This document shows positions 8,994 to 22,176 of a DNA stretch of 32,979 nucleotides, piece by piece. Numbering within the stretch: position 1 is the stretch's first letter; each line of letters starts with the position of its first letter. The notes under the pieces are model-generated. The model was given only the letters and a program-made list of their open reading frames with translations. It ran no database searches and was not told the DNA's origin. Location of the stretch: contig CAKUDE010000025.1 of assembly GCA_934645175.1 (NCBI GenBank), forward strand, positions 1 to 32,979. Direction: 5' to 3'. The position numbers and the translations under genes were made by a program. Source of the stretch: an uncultured Oscillospiraceae bacterium. Lineage in GTDB: Bacteria; Bacillota; Clostridia; Oscillospirales; Oscillospiraceae.

Positions 8994-10080
8994 CTCGTTA
9001 TATCTGCGCGGATTTCGAAATTATTCCGAGGCGCGGGCCGATTTTGTTCCGGGTGTGAACCTGTTGATCGGCGACAATGCCAACGGAAAGACAAATCTGC
9101 TGGAGGCCATCGGCTATCTGTGTACCGGCCGCTCGTTCCGCACGCGCCGCGAGGCGGAGCTTCTGCGGTTTGACACGGAATTTGCCGAGCTGAGCGCCCG
9201 CGTATTTGCGCAGGAGCGCGAGCAGGAGCTGCGCGCCGTGCTGTTTTCCGGCCGCAGGCCGAGGCAGCTCTGGCTCTCCGGCGTCAGGCAGAAAACCGCC
9301 GCGCAGTTTACGGGCGTATTAAAATCCGTGCTGTTCTGCCCGGAGGATCTCCAGGTGCTCCGGCGGGGCGCGGCGCAAAGACGTAGACTGCTGGATGATG
9401 TGATCTGTCAGCTTCGGCCGAATTACGCTGCCGCATTGGCCGAATACGGCCGTGTGCTGGAGCAGAAAAGCGCCGTGCTGCGTGAGCGCCTGGAGTCGTA
9501 CCGCGCGCTGCTGCCGGATTACAACGCGCGTATGGCCCAGCTCGGCGCGCTGCTCATCTCTTACCGTGCGCGCTTTCTTCAGGCGCTGGCCGAACCGGCC
9601 GCCGCATTCCATCACGATTTTTCCGGCGGAAAAGAAAATTTAACATTACAGTATCAGACGGTTTCGACCGTCTGTGACCCCTTTGCTTCCACCGCGGAGC
9701 TGACGCAGGCGCTCGCCGAGCATCAGCAGACGCACGCCCGCGCGGAGTGGGACAGCGGTCAGTGTCTCTCCGGGCCGCATCGCGACGATTTTCTTGCCGC
9801 GCTCAACGGACTTCCTGTGGCGCAGTTTGCTTCGCAGGGACAGACGCGCACGGCGTCCATCAGCCTGAAGCTGGCGGAGCGTGAGCTGATCCGCCGCGAC
9901 TGCGGCGAGGAGCCGCTGCTGCTGCTCGACGACGTTCTGAGCGAGCTGGACGCCGCGCGGCAGGATTTTGTGCTCAATCGCCTCGGCGGCGGGCAGATCT
10001 TTATCACCTGCTGCGAAACCGACCGGCTGACGAAGCTGGGAAAAACCTTCCGCATCGAAAACGGAAAGATTTTGGAGTAA
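8983..10080 (+). CDS. recF: DNA replication and repair protein RecF
   Basis: SMC-like ATPase that loads RecA at single-strand gaps with RecO and RecR. The 365-residue product has Walker [14 protein letters not shown] near residue 30, the ABC-type signature [10 protein letters not shown] (about 260) and Walker [13 protein letters not shown] (about 312), with the conserved start YLRGFRNY. The ATG overlaps the yaaA stop by 11 bases; remB begins 5 bases after its stop. All catalytic motifs are intact and length is normal. Confidence 0.97.
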   Translation: MQINSLYLRGFRNYSEARADFVPGVNLLIGDNANGKTNLLEAIGYLCTGRSFRTRREAELLRFDTEFAELSARVFAQEREQELRAVLFSGRRPRQLWLSGVRQKTAAQFTGVLKSVLFCPEDLQVLRRGAAQRRRLLDDVICQLRPNYAAALAEYGRVLEQKSAVLRERLESYRALLPDYNARMAQLGALLISYRARFLQALAEPAAAFHHDFSGGKENLTLQYQTVSTVCDPFASTAELTQALAEHQQTHARAEWDSGQCLSGPHRDDFLAALNGLPVAQFASQGQTRTASISLKLAERELIRRDCGEEPLLLLDDVLSELDAARQDFVLNRLGGGQIFITCCETDRLTKLGKTFRIENGKILE

Positions 10081-10085
10081 TTGCA

Positions 10086-10343
10086 ATGTATCTATCCATC
10101 GGCGGCGACATGGCAGTGCGCGAGCGCTCCGTGATCGGCATTTTTGATTTGGACAACACCTCATTCTCGCGCCACACGCGGGCGTTTCTGACCGAGGCCG
10201 AGCAGCAGGGGCAGGTTGTAGACGTGTCCGGCGCATTGCCGAAGAGCTTTGTGCTCACGGAGGAATTCGGTATGACCCGCGCATACCTGACGCAGTTTAA
10301 CGCTGCCGCACTGGAGCGGCGTCTCTCCGCGCCTTCCCCCTGA
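10086..10343 (+). CDS. remB: RemB/YaaB, DUF370 extracellular matrix regulator
   Basis: The 85-residue product belongs to DUF370, seen from MYLSIGGDMAVRERSVIGIFDLDNTS. In Bacillus subtilis RemA and RemB influence biofilm matrix genes, and RemB lies in this same recF-gyrB position. Whether it controls matrix genes here is inference. The start has GGAG about 9 bases upstream, within the recF end. The C-terminal ERRLSAPSP may be slightly altered by adjoining repeat-like sequence (CCCCCTGAAGAGGGG directly after the coding end). Confidence 0.87.
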   Translation: MYLSIGGDMAVRERSVIGIFDLDNTSFSRHTRAFLTEAEQQGQVVDVSGALPKSFVLTEEFGMTRAYLTQFNAAALERRLSAPSP

Positions 10344-10373
10344 AGAGGGGCGCCAAGGGCGGCAGGGACGATA

Positions 10374-12691
<2,318 letters not shown>

Positions 12692-12711
12692 CGCGATTGC
12701 GGGCATACGCC

Positions 12712-12893
12712 TCGTCATTGCACGGGCGGCTCTGCCGCCCGTGGCAATCTTGTGCACCGACGACTGTCATTGCGAGGCCACGCCAGTGGCCGTGGCAATC
12801 TCTTGTAAGAACCTGCATTAGATTGCCGCGTCGGGCTGCACCCTTCTCGCAATGACACAAAACGGGAGGCGTCGCGCCCTCCTTGCAATGACA
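12712..12893. repeat. Family A repeats between gyrB and gyrA
   Basis: A left unit with a slightly altered arm (12712-12750, insert GGCTCTGCC), a complete element (12765-12857, inserts CCACGCCAGTGG and GGGCTGCACCCT) and a degraded right unit (12868-12893). The gyrA leader follows; no confident promoter was seen in it. Confidence 0.87.
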
Positions 12894-12968
12894 CGCGTGA
12901 GTGCGGCAATCTCCTGCAAGCTCCGCATATTGATTTACTCCGCAATTTTACCGTAAGGAGGAACCCCA

Positions 12969-15455
<2,487 letters not shown>

Positions 15456-16040
15456 ATGTCAGAACGTGAAATCATCGACGTACAGGCCGTGGAGACCGTC
15501 GTCGAGGAAGCGCCGCGCCCCCGCTTCTCCGTGGAAACGTCGCTTGACGTTTCGCTGCACGAGGAGGCCAATAAAGCCATGGCCAGCCGCGGCGGACAGG
15601 TGCTCTTTGCCGTGTGCCTTGCGATGCTTGCGTCGTATCTCGGCATCTCCGTGTGGCAGCTGATCATTACGCGAAGCGCCTCGGCGTGGCTGAGCATCGC
15701 CGTGTGCCTGCTGGCGGGCGGCCTGCTGATCTATTCGCGCTTCTTCGGTCAGAAGCGTGCCCTGCAAAAGTGGGAGGCGCAGATCCGGGCCGCCTTCGGC
15801 ACGGACGCGCTGCATCTGACCACGGAGTTTTATGACCTTGTGCTCACGCAGACCATCCGCGAAAGCGGCGACAGCGTGGAATGCGGCTATTCGTCCCTGC
15901 GCGGTTTGCGCGAGACGGAGCACCTTCTGCTGCTGCAAAATACCTCGGGCAACTGGTTCTTTGTGGATAAGCGCTGCGTGCGCGGCGGTACGCCGGAGGA
16001 GCTCCGCGCCTTCCTGGAGAGTATGATCGGAGGAAAGTGA
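15456..16040 (+). CDS. YcxB-like membrane protein
   Basis: The 194-residue product has an acidic N-terminus, two predicted membrane helices (about 48-66 and 72-91) and a C-terminal soluble segment ending YSSLRGLRETEHLLLLQNTSGNWFFVDKR, in short resembling the YcxB-like domain found in many Bacillota membrane proteins of unknown function. The ATG abuts the gyrA stop, with AAGGAGG (15441-15447) inside gyrA; hemW follows after one base. The context of housekeeping genes gives no clue to its role. Confidence 0.75.
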   Translation: MSEREIIDVQAVETVVEEAPRPRFSVETSLDVSLHEEANKAMASRGGQVLFAVCLAMLASYLGISVWQLIITRSASAWLSIAVCLLAGGLLIYSRFFGQKRALQKWEAQIRAAFGTDALHLTTEFYDLVLTQTIRESGDSVECGYSSLRGLRETEHLLLLQNTSGNWFFVDKRCVRGGTPEELRAFLESMIGGK

Positions 16041-16041
16041 C

Positions 16042-17244
16042 ATGGCGTTTTTGCTGACGAAACACGCCGTGCAGCCCAAAAAACTGGGCGTTTATGTCCA
16101 CATTCCCTTCTGCAAGAGCAAGTGCGAATACTGCGATTTCTATTCGCTCGGCGGCAGCCGCGACCGCCGCACCACGGACGCCTATTTGCAGGCGCTTGCC
16201 GACCATATCCGCGAGTCCGGGAAGCTGGCGCCGGAGCACGAGGTCGATACCGTCTATTTCGGCGGCGGCACGCCCAGCTTCTTCGGCGCGGGCGGTCTGA
16301 ATCAGATTCTCGACGAGATTCTGCACCGCTTCCGCATGGCGCCCGATCCGGAGATCACCTTTGAGGCCAATCCGGACAGCGTGACCCCCGCCGACCTGCG
16401 CCGGCTGCTGCGCGGCGGCTTTAACCGCATTTCCATCGGCGTACAGTCGGACGACGACGAAATGCTGCGCAGACTCGGCCGCCCGCATACCTATGAGCAG
16501 GCGCGGCAGGCCGTGCTGCGCGCGCGGGAGGCGGGCTTCGCAAATCTGTCGCTTGACCTGATGTACGGTCTGCCGAATCAGACGCTGGAGCAGTGGAAGG
16601 AGACGGTGGAGCACGTTCTGGAGCTTCGGCCGGAGCATTTGTCGTGCTACGGCCTGCGCGTCGAGCCGGGTACGCCCCTTTGGGACTATCAGGACTGCGC
16701 AAACCTTCCCTCGGACGATCGGCAGGCGGAGATGTATCTGGCTGCGTGCGCCATTTTGCGCGACTACGGCTATGAGCACTACGAAATTTCCAACTTCGCC
16801 CGGCCGGGACTTGCCTCGCGGCATAACCTGAAATACTGGACGGGCGGAGAGTATCTCGGCTTCGGCCCGACCGCCGCATCGGATTTCACCGGGAAGCGTT
16901 TTACGATCCTCCGTGATCTGGACGGTTACATTGCAGGAATCCGCGACCACGGACAGGTGCTGAGCGAGTGCGACACGATCCCTCTGCGCGAACGCGCGGG
17001 TGAGTATGTGATGCTGCGGCTGCGCATTGCCGAGGGCATTGAGGCGTCCGAATATGAGCGCAGCTTCCTTATGCCCTTTGCGCCGCTGGAAAAGCTGCTG
17101 CTGCGCTTTGCCGAAAAGGGCTTTGCCGAACAGAGCGGCGAGCGCTGGCGGCTGACCGAGGAGGGCTGGCTTGTTTCCAACCGTATCATTCTTGCGCTTC
17201 TCGAGGCGCAGGAGCGCTCTACGCCGTTGGCGAAGCGGAGGTAG
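16042..17244 (+). CDS. hemW: Radical SAM protein HemW (coproporphyrinogen oxidase-like)
   Basis: The 400-residue product has the radical SAM signature CKSKCEYC (C-X3-C-X2-C, near residue 24) in VHIPFCKSKCEYCDFYS, then VYFGGGTPSF, ISIGVQSDDDEMLRRLGR and the HemW-type motif SRHNLKYW with GEYLGFGPTAAS. Characterised HemW proteins are heme chaperones rather than true HemN oxidases; the HNxxYW motif supports HemW. The start at 16042 has GGAGG 8 bases upstream, one base after the previous stop. rlmH follows 5 bases after the stop. Confidence 0.92.
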   Translation: MAFLLTKHAVQPKKLGVYVHIPFCKSKCEYCDFYSLGGSRDRRTTDAYLQALADHIRESGKLAPEHEVDTVYFGGGTPSFFGAGGLNQILDEILHRFRMAPDPEITFEANPDSVTPADLRRLLRGGFNRISIGVQSDDDEMLRRLGRPHTYEQARQAVLRAREAGFANLSLDLMYGLPNQTLEQWKETVEHVLELRPEHLSCYGLRVEPGTPLWDYQDCANLPSDDRQAEMYLAACAILRDYGYEHYEISNFARPGLASRHNLKYWTGGEYLGFGPTAASDFTGKRFTILRDLDGYIAGIRDHGQVLSECDTIPLRERAGEYVMLRLRIAEGIEASEYERSFLMPFAPLEKLLLRFAEKGFAEQSGERWRLTEEGWLVSNRIILALLEAQERSTPLAKRR

Positions 17245-17249
17245 CGCCG

Positions 17250-17726
17250 ATGCTGACGCTCATTGCCATGGGCAAGCTCAAGGAGCGCTTTTATCTGGAT
17301 GCCTCGGCGGAATACGTCAAGCGGCTCGGCGCGTTCGGGGAATTTCGGCTGATTGAGCTGCCCGAAACGCGCCTGCCGGACGACCCCTCTCCGGCGCAGA
17401 TCGCCGCGGGGCTTGCCGCAGAGGCGGCGCTGATCCGCGCAAAGCTGCCGAAGGGCGCGTGGTTCTGCGTGTTCACGCCCGAGGGAAAGCTGCTTTCCTC
17501 CGAGGCGCTGGCGCAGACGCTTGGGAATGTCTGGTTAAACGGCAAAAGCAACGCCGTGTTCCTCATCGGCTCGTCCTTCGGCATCGACCCGGGCATCAAA
17601 GCGCAGGCCGATTTTCGGCTGAGCGTTTCGCCGATGACCTTTCCGCACCATCTGATGCGCGTTATGGCACTTGAGCAGCTCTACCGTGCCGAGTCCATTC
17701 TCGCCGGAACAAGATACCATAAATGA
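17250..17726 (+). CDS. rlmH: 23S rRNA (pseudouridine1915-N3)-methyltransferase RlmH
   Basis: SPOUT-fold enzyme that methylates pseudouridine 1915 in helix 69 of 23S rRNA. The 158-residue product has the typical length, the SAM-knot segment NAVFLIGSSFGID, and the C-terminal signature MTFPHHLMRVMALEQLYRAESILAGTRYHK, split here only for reading. The usual IGG of the knot reads IGS, a mild deviation. It closes the gyrA unit; a strong terminator follows immediately. Confidence 0.95.
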   Translation: MLTLIAMGKLKERFYLDASAEYVKRLGAFGEFRLIELPETRLPDDPSPAQIAAGLAAEAALIRAKLPKGAWFCVFTPEGKLLSSEALAQTLGNVWLNGKSNAVFLIGSSFGIDPGIKAQADFRLSVSPMTFPHHLMRVMALEQLYRAESILAGTRYHK

Positions 17727-17727
17727 C

Positions 17728-17755
17728 AAAAAGCCTCCCGAGTGGAGGCTTTTTT
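17728..17755 (+). terminator. Terminator of the gyrA-hemW-rlmH unit
   Basis: Stem AAGCCTCC (17731-17738), loop CGAGT, stem GGAGGCTT (17744-17751), flanked by A-run and T-run (to 17755), one base after the rlmH stop. Confidence 0.93.
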
Positions 17756-17763
17756 CGTTCGTT

Positions 17764-18014
17764 GAGATTGCCACGGCCACTGACACAGCTTCGCAATGAC
17801 ACATTCGCTGCCGCACTCCCGTGTCATTGCGAGGAGGGCGCAAGCCCGACGCGGCACGTCCGTTATTTGTCATTGCGAGGAGCGAAGCGACGTGGCAATC
17901 TAATGCAGGGTTTTACAAGAGATTGCCACGACCCCTTCGGGGTCTCGCAATGACAGTTATCGGTGCAGGAGATTGCCACGACTTGCTGCCGCAAGTCTCG
18001 CAATGACATGTTGT
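17764..18014. repeat. Family A repeats, inverted orientation, before the MATE gene
   Basis: A right unit (17822 on, insert GAGGGCGCAAGCCC), a complete element in reversed order (17868-17955, inserts GAGCGAAGC and CCCCTTCGGGG), a solitary unit (17969-18006, insert ACTTGC-TGCC-GCAAGT) and degraded pieces on either side. Most other complete elements in the window have the opposite unit order. Confidence 0.87.
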
Positions 18015-18098
18015 TTCTGCCTGCCTCGCAATGACAGTTGAATGACAGTTGTCGGTGGATGCCACGGCCACCCGACAGAGAATTATTATTTTTACCTA

Positions 18099-18127
18099 TT
18101 GCAAAACCGTGCGCTCTGTGGTATAAG
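18099..18127 (+). promoter_or_regulatory. Promoter of the MATE gene
   Basis: TTGCAA (18099-18104), 17-base spacer, TATAAG (18122-18127). The predicted leader of about 60 bases before the start at 18198 has no obvious riboswitch. Confidence 0.65.
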
Positions 18128-18197
18128 GAAAAGCTGTATGCGGCTGCGGGCAGGCCCCGTGAATATGCGGCATTTCAGCCTTCGGAGGAGATATACA

Positions 18198-19595
18198 ATG
18201 GCAAGTCTGTCTTCCAACTTCAGAAGAGCGCGCGGCACAATCCAGATGACGCAGGGCTCTCTGTGGAAAAATATGTTCTTCTTCAGCGTCCCGCTCATGC
18301 TGTCTCAGCTTTTGCAGGTGCTTTTCAATATGGCGGACGTGGCGGTTGTCGGCAAGTTCTCAAGCGCGGAGGCGTTGGGCGCGGTCGGCTCCACGACGAT
18401 CCTGGTATCGCTGTTTACCGGCTTTCTCATCGGAATGGGAAGCGCCGTCAACGTTCGGGTCGCGCAGCACCTCGGCGCGCAGGATAAGGCGGGCGTGACC
18501 GCTTCCGTCCGCGCATCCTTTGTGATCTGCCTCGCGACCGGCTGCATTATTACGGTGCTTTGCCTGCTGTCTGCGCGGTTCATGCTGGAGCTGCTCGGCA
18601 CCAAGGACGATCTGATCGAAGGGGCCGTGCGCTATTTCCGGATCTATGCGCTCGGTATGCCCGCGCTCGGAATCTTCAACTTCGGCAACGGTGTGCTCAG
18701 CGCAAACGGGGACACAAAGCGCCCGCTTGCATATCTGATGATCGCCGGGATCCTGAACGTGCTTTTCAATCTGTTTTTCGTTATTATCTGCGGCATGGCG
18801 GAGGACGGCGTTGCACTTGCCAGTATCATCACGCAGTATGTCTCCGCAGTGCTGATTCTGATGCATATGGGACGGCAGAACGACGACTGCGCCTTCCGCT
18901 TCCGGGATCTGAAGAACGGGCAGGACAGATCCGAGATGAAGCACATCCTCGGGCTGGGAATCCCTGCCGGATTCCAAAACGCCGTTTTTGCCGTTGCCAA
19001 TCTCTTTATCCAGGGCGCCGTCAATTCCTTTGATTCCGTCATGGTCGAGGGAAATTCCGCCGCGGCCAATGCCGACGCCATTATCTATAACATCATGGCG
19101 GCGTTTTACAGCGCCTGCGCGACCTTTATGGGGCAGAATCTGGGCGCGGAGAAGCGCGACCGTATGCTGAAAAGCTATTTTATCGGCGTTTGCTATTCTT
19201 TCCTGGTAGGCGCGGTGCTCGGCGGCGCGCTGTATCTGTTCGGCAGGCAGTTCCTTTCCCTGTTCTCTAACGAAGAAGCGGTCATCGAGGCCGGGCTGCA
19301 GCGCACGCGGATCATGAGCTTCTCCTATGCCGTCAGCGCCTTTATGGATTGCAGCATCGCAGCCTGCCGCGGCATCGGCAAGAGCTTCGCGCCCACCGTG
19401 ATTGTCATCATCGGCTCCTGTGTGTTCCGTGTGGTGTGGATCTATACCGTATTTGCCCACTTCCGCACCATTCCGTCTCTGTATCTGCTGTATATTTTCT
19501 CGTGGACCATTACGGCGATTGCCGAGATCATTTGCTTCACCGTGAACTACAGAAAGCTCACGGTGAAACGAAATGCGCCGGTCTGCCGATCCTAG
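18198..19595 (+). CDS. MATE family efflux transporter
   Basis: The 465-residue product has the usual MATE length and about 12 membrane helices in two halves. The family start WKNMFFFSVPLMLSQLLQVLFNMADVAVVGKF and the second-half segment GIPAGFQNAVFAVANLFIQ are typical of the DinF/NorM-like branch; it probably exports cationic organic compounds using Na+ or H+, but the substrate cannot be read. The ATG at 18198 follows GGAGGAGA; the frame is open to 18042 without a ribosome site and crosses the promoter, so I reject that extension. Single-gene unit with its own promoter and terminator. Confidence 0.93.
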   Translation: MASLSSNFRRARGTIQMTQGSLWKNMFFFSVPLMLSQLLQVLFNMADVAVVGKFSSAEALGAVGSTTILVSLFTGFLIGMGSAVNVRVAQHLGAQDKAGVTASVRASFVICLATGCIITVLCLLSARFMLELLGTKDDLIEGAVRYFRIYALGMPALGIFNFGNGVLSANGDTKRPLAYLMIAGILNVLFNLFFVIICGMAEDGVALASIITQYVSAVLILMHMGRQNDDCAFRFRDLKNGQDRSEMKHILGLGIPAGFQNAVFAVANLFIQGAVNSFDSVMVEGNSAAANADAIIYNIMAAFYSACATFMGQNLGAEKRDRMLKSYFIGVCYSFLVGAVLGGALYLFGRQFLSLFSNEEAVIEAGLQRTRIMSFSYAVSAFMDCSIAACRGIGKSFAPTVIVIIGSCVFRVVWIYTVFAHFRTIPSLYLLYIFSWTITAIAEIICFTVNYRKLTVKRNAPVCRS

Positions 19596-19601
19596 GACAC
19601 A

Positions 19602-19634
19602 AAAAAGCACTTGCGATCTGCAAGTGCTTTTTTT
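19602..19634 (+). terminator. Terminator of the MATE gene
   Basis: Stem GCACTTGC, loop GATCT, stem GCAAGTGC, with a long A-run before and a T-run after, so it could work in both directions. Confidence 0.93.
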
Positions 19635-19657
19635 GCGCGTCGAAAACTTGCCATCCA

Positions 19658-19913
19658 TGTCATTGCGGGAGCGGCAGGCACGATATGTCATTGCGAGGCC
19701 ACGTCAGTGGCCGTGGCAATCTTATGTACCCTCTGTCATTGCGAGACTAGCGTCAGCAAGTCGTGGCAATCTTCTGTAAAACCCTACATCAGATTGCCAC
19801 GTCGCTTCGCTTCTCGCAATGACATATTTAATTGAATTGTCACGTCGCTTCGCTCCTCGCAATGACATATTTATTGAATTGCCGCGTCGGGCTGCGCCCT
19901 CCTCGCAATGACA
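19658..19913. repeat. Family A repeats between MATE gene and tRNA-Val
   Basis: A truncated unit with the GGCAGGCACGATA junction (19658-19685), a left unit (19686-19721, insert CCACGTCAGTGG), a complete element (19734-19824, inserts ACTAGCGTCAGCAAGT and GCTTCGCTTC), then two right units in direct tandem (to 19866 and to 19913), each preceded by TATTTA(A)TTGAATTG, which shows local duplication. Confidence 0.87.
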
Positions 19914-19953
19914 CGAAGGCGGCGTAAAGCAGCTCCCGCTTGCTCCGGAAATC

Positions 19954-19986
19954 AAAAACATCCGAAAGCAAGCTGCTTTCGGATGT
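19954..19986 (-). terminator. Terminator of tRNA-Val
   Basis: On the minus strand a 13-bp stem ACATCCGAAAGCA / TGCTTTCGGATGT with a three-base loop is followed by TTTTT, one base after the tRNA 3' end. Confidence 0.92.
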
Positions 19987-19987
19987 C

Positions 19988-20064
19988 TGGTGGACGATAT
20001 AGGACTCGAACCTATGACCTTCCGCACGTCAAGCGGATGCTCTAGCCAGCTGAGCTAATCGTCC
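19988..20064 (-). tRNA. tRNA-Val (anticodon GAC), CCA encoded
   Basis: A 77-base cloverleaf on the minus strand: acceptor GGACGAT/ATCGTCC, D stem GCTC/GAGC, anticodon stem TCCGC/GCGGA with loop TTGACGT (anticodon GAC), variable loop AGGTC, T stem ATAGG/CCTAT with TTCGAGT loop, discriminator A and encoded CCA. All stems pair perfectly. Confidence 0.97.
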
Positions 20065-20075
20065 GTAGCGCAATT

Positions 20076-20104
20076 ATTATAGCGGACGAACCCCGGCTTG
20101 TCAA
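20076..20104 (-). promoter_or_regulatory. Consensus promoter of tRNA-Val, overlapping the mocR stop
   Basis: On the minus strand TTGACA (20104-20099), 17-base spacer, TATAAT (20081-20076), both exact consensus. The TGA inside TTGACA is the stop codon of the upstream MocR-type gene (20101-20103). Confidence 0.9.
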
Positions 20105-21519
20105 GTCTTTTTTTCGTTTTTCCCGATTTTTTCTTCGTCCAGCAGCGCCGCAAGCCGGGAGAGCGCCTCCTGCGCCTCCTGCGGACTGAGGTTGGCATAC
20201 TGAAACACCAGTGCGCCGGGCTCCACGGGCGTACAGATGCGGTAATCGCTCAGAAATTGCAAGGCAAGTCCGCGCTCGGCCGCGGCCGCCTTGAGCTCGG
20301 CATCCGGGCGGTCAGTTTTCAGATGCAGCAGAAAATGCGTGCCCGCGCCGTTTTCCACCACCTCACAGCGCTCGCGCAGCGGGCCTGCGGCAATGGCTGC
20401 CAGCAGCGCGTCACGACGGTCGCGGCAGCGCTTGCGCAGACGATTCAGATGGCGCTCATAGTCGCCGGAGGCGATAAACCGCGCCAGCGCATACTGCTCC
20501 AGCGACGGCACGGTGCAGGCGTAGAAGCCCAGCCGCTCGCGGTATTCCGCCAGGAGCGACGGCGGCAGGCACAGATAGGCCACGCGCAGGGAAGGCGCGA
20601 GCGTCTGCGAAAAGGTGCTGACATAGATCACCCGTCCGCCCGCGTCCAGCGAAAACAGCGGCGGCAGCGGCTGTCCGCTGTGGCGAAGCTCACTGTCATA
20701 GTCGTCCTCGACGATATGGCGTCCCGGCGCGGCGTTCGCCCAATGCAGCATCTCGTTGCGGCGGCGGATCGGCATGACGATCCCCGTGGGGAAGTGGTGC
20801 GCCGGGGAGATATGCGCAATCTGCGCGCCGCATCGACGCAGCGCGTCGAGCCGCAGACCCTCGCCGTCCAGCGGCAGCGGGCAGAGCTGCGCGCCATGCG
20901 CGGCGTAGACGCGCGCAATCTGTCTGTGGCAGGGATCCTCCACGGCGTAAAGCGCGCCGCGTCCGAGAAGCTGAACGATCAGACCGTAGAGATATTCATT
21001 GCCTGCGCCGACCAGAATCTGCTCCGGCGAGACGCTCAGACCCCGCGCATGGCGCAGATGCCCGGCAATGGCCTCGCGCAGCTCCGGCACACCGCGGTTA
21101 TCCGCCGGGCGCAGAAGCGCCCGCCCGCGGCTGCTCATCACCTCGCGGACGGCCTTTGCCCAGACGGAAAAGGGAAATGCACTGTCCGCGCCGCCGCCGG
21201 AGAGCGGCAAAAGCGGCGTCCGTTCGACCTCAGGTGGCACGGGCGGCTGCGGCGCAGGCAGGGCGGCGGGCGGCGCGCCGATGGCGCAGACCGTAAAGCC
21301 GCTGCGCGCCCTGGCGTGCAAATAGCCCTCGGCCTCGAGCTGGGCATAAGCGCTGTCCACCGTTGCAAGGCTTATGCCGAGATGCGCGGCCAGTGCGCGG
21401 CGCGAGGGCAGACGTTCGCCCGCGGACAGCCTTCCGGCGGCGATATCGTCACGGATCGACTCGTAAAGCTGGGCGTAAAGCGGCTTTGCGCCGCCCTTCT
21501 GCAGGGAATAGGTCAGCAT
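20101..21519 (-). CDS. MocR/PdxR-type regulator (GntR HTH + aminotransferase fold)
   Basis: The 472-residue product joins a GntR winged helix (PLYAQLYESIRDDIAAGRLSAGERLPSRRALA) to a fold-type I aminotransferase-like domain with HFPTG, the PLP-ring Asp in EDDYDSEL and the anchor segment STFSQTLAPSLR. Family members such as PdxR and GabR bind PLP on a Lys in SK(T/S)L; here that residue is Gln (about 305, codon 20605-20607). ATG 21519 follows GGAGGA; a longer frame to 21561 lacks a ribosome site. It is divergent from the ECF S-component gene, which suggests it controls vitamin B6-type uptake, but this is inference. Confidence 0.92.
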   Translation of the reverse strand: MLTYSLQKGGAKPLYAQLYESIRDDIAAGRLSAGERLPSRRALAAHLGISLATVDSAYAQLEAEGYLHARARSGFTVCAIGAPPAALPAPQPPVPPEVERTPLLPLSGGGADSAFPFSVWAKAVREVMSSRGRALLRPADNRGVPELREAIAGHLRHARGLSVSPEQILVGAGNEYLYGLIVQLLGRGALYAVEDPCHRQIARVYAAHGAQLCPLPLDGEGLRLDALRRCGAQIAHISPAHHFPTGIVMPIRRRNEMLHWANAAPGRHIVEDDYDSELRHSGQPLPPLFSLDAGGRVIYVSTFSQTLAPSLRVAYLCLPPSLLAEYRERLGFYACTVPSLEQYALARFIASGDYERHLNRLRKRCRDRRDALLAAIAAGPLRERCEVVENGAGTHFLLHLKTDRPDAELKAAAAERGLALQFLSDYRICTPVEPGALVFQYANLSPQEAQEALSRLAALLDEEKIGKNEKKT

Positions 21520-21554
21520 GGCTCCTCCGTCTGGTATGGTTAAAAAAGAATGTT

Positions 21555-21576
21555 TTGGCACTTTTCATCATGCCAA
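21555..21576. promoter_or_regulatory. Inverted repeat in the mocR/ECF divergent gap, with ECF -10 box
   Basis: TTGGCA-N10-TGCCAA is a perfect inverted repeat in the 102-base gap. A TATAAT for the ECF gene lies at 21584-21589 with no consensus -35, as expected for an activator-dependent promoter. Likely operator for the MocR-type regulator; that family also often uses direct repeats. Confidence 0.55.
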
Positions 21577-21621
21577 TCCGTAGTATAATCGACGTATCAA
21601 AAGAAAGCAAGAGGAAATCCC

Positions 21622-22152
21622 ATGAAACAGGCCTTCCATTTGAAAAAAATGGTGCTTACGGCGCTCTTTGCCGCGCTCGTCTGCGTTTCGACGCTGCTCA
21701 TTCAAATCCAGATGCCCGCAACGCAGGGCTATGTCAACATCGGCGACTGCTTCGTGCTGCTCTCTGCGTGGGTGCTCGGTCCGGCCTTCGGCGCGTTTGC
21801 CGGCGGCGTCGGCTCCGCGCTGGCCGACCTGATCGGCGGCTATCCGCACTACATTGCCGGTACCTTGGTCATCAAGGCGCTGATGTGCGTCATCGCGGCG
21901 CTGGTCTACCGTGCGCTCGGAAAAAAGCACGGCTACCTCGGCCGCATTGCCGGCGGCGCGCTCGCGGAGCTCTGGATGGTGCTCGGCTACTTCCTTTACG
22001 CATGGATGATCCTCGGCAAGGGGCTGGCCGCCGCAACGAGCATCCCCGGCAATCTGCTTCAGGGCGCCATCGGTCTGGTCGCCGCCGTGGCACTGATCGC
22101 CGCGCTGCGCGAGAGCAAGACGCTCGACCGCGTGGAAGCAAAAAACCATTGA
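21622..22152 (+). CDS. ECF transporter S component (vitamin-type)
   Basis: Membrane substrate-binding subunit of an energy-coupling factor importer; it would share EcfA/A'/T encoded elsewhere. The 176-residue product has about five to six helices, with the family start KKMVLTALFAALVCVSTLL and the segment VNIGDCFVLLSAWVLGPAFGAFAGG...GSALADLIGGYPHYIAGTLVIK. AGAGGAA precedes the ATG. The divergent PdxR-type regulator points to pyridoxine or a related vitamin, but substrate is not proved. It is followed after 24 bases by ywlG, probably as one unit. Confidence 0.83.
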   Translation: MKQAFHLKKMVLTALFAALVCVSTLLIQIQMPATQGYVNIGDCFVLLSAWVLGPAFGAFAGGVGSALADLIGGYPHYIAGTLVIKALMCVIAALVYRALGKKHGYLGRIAGGALAELWMVLGYFLYAWMILGKGLAAATSIPGNLLQGAIGLVAAVALIAALRESKTLDRVEAKNH

Positions 22153-22176
22153 CCGGCTTACAGGAGGGAAAAGAAT

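Noticed and set aside
18042..18197. 52-codon extension of the MATE protein
   Set aside because: It crosses the predicted promoter and has no ribosome site; the ATG at 18198 follows GGAGGAGA.
20098..21543. 481-codon frame on + opposite the MocR-type gene
   Set aside because: Antisense shadow; Arg/Gln-rich, no recognisable domain.
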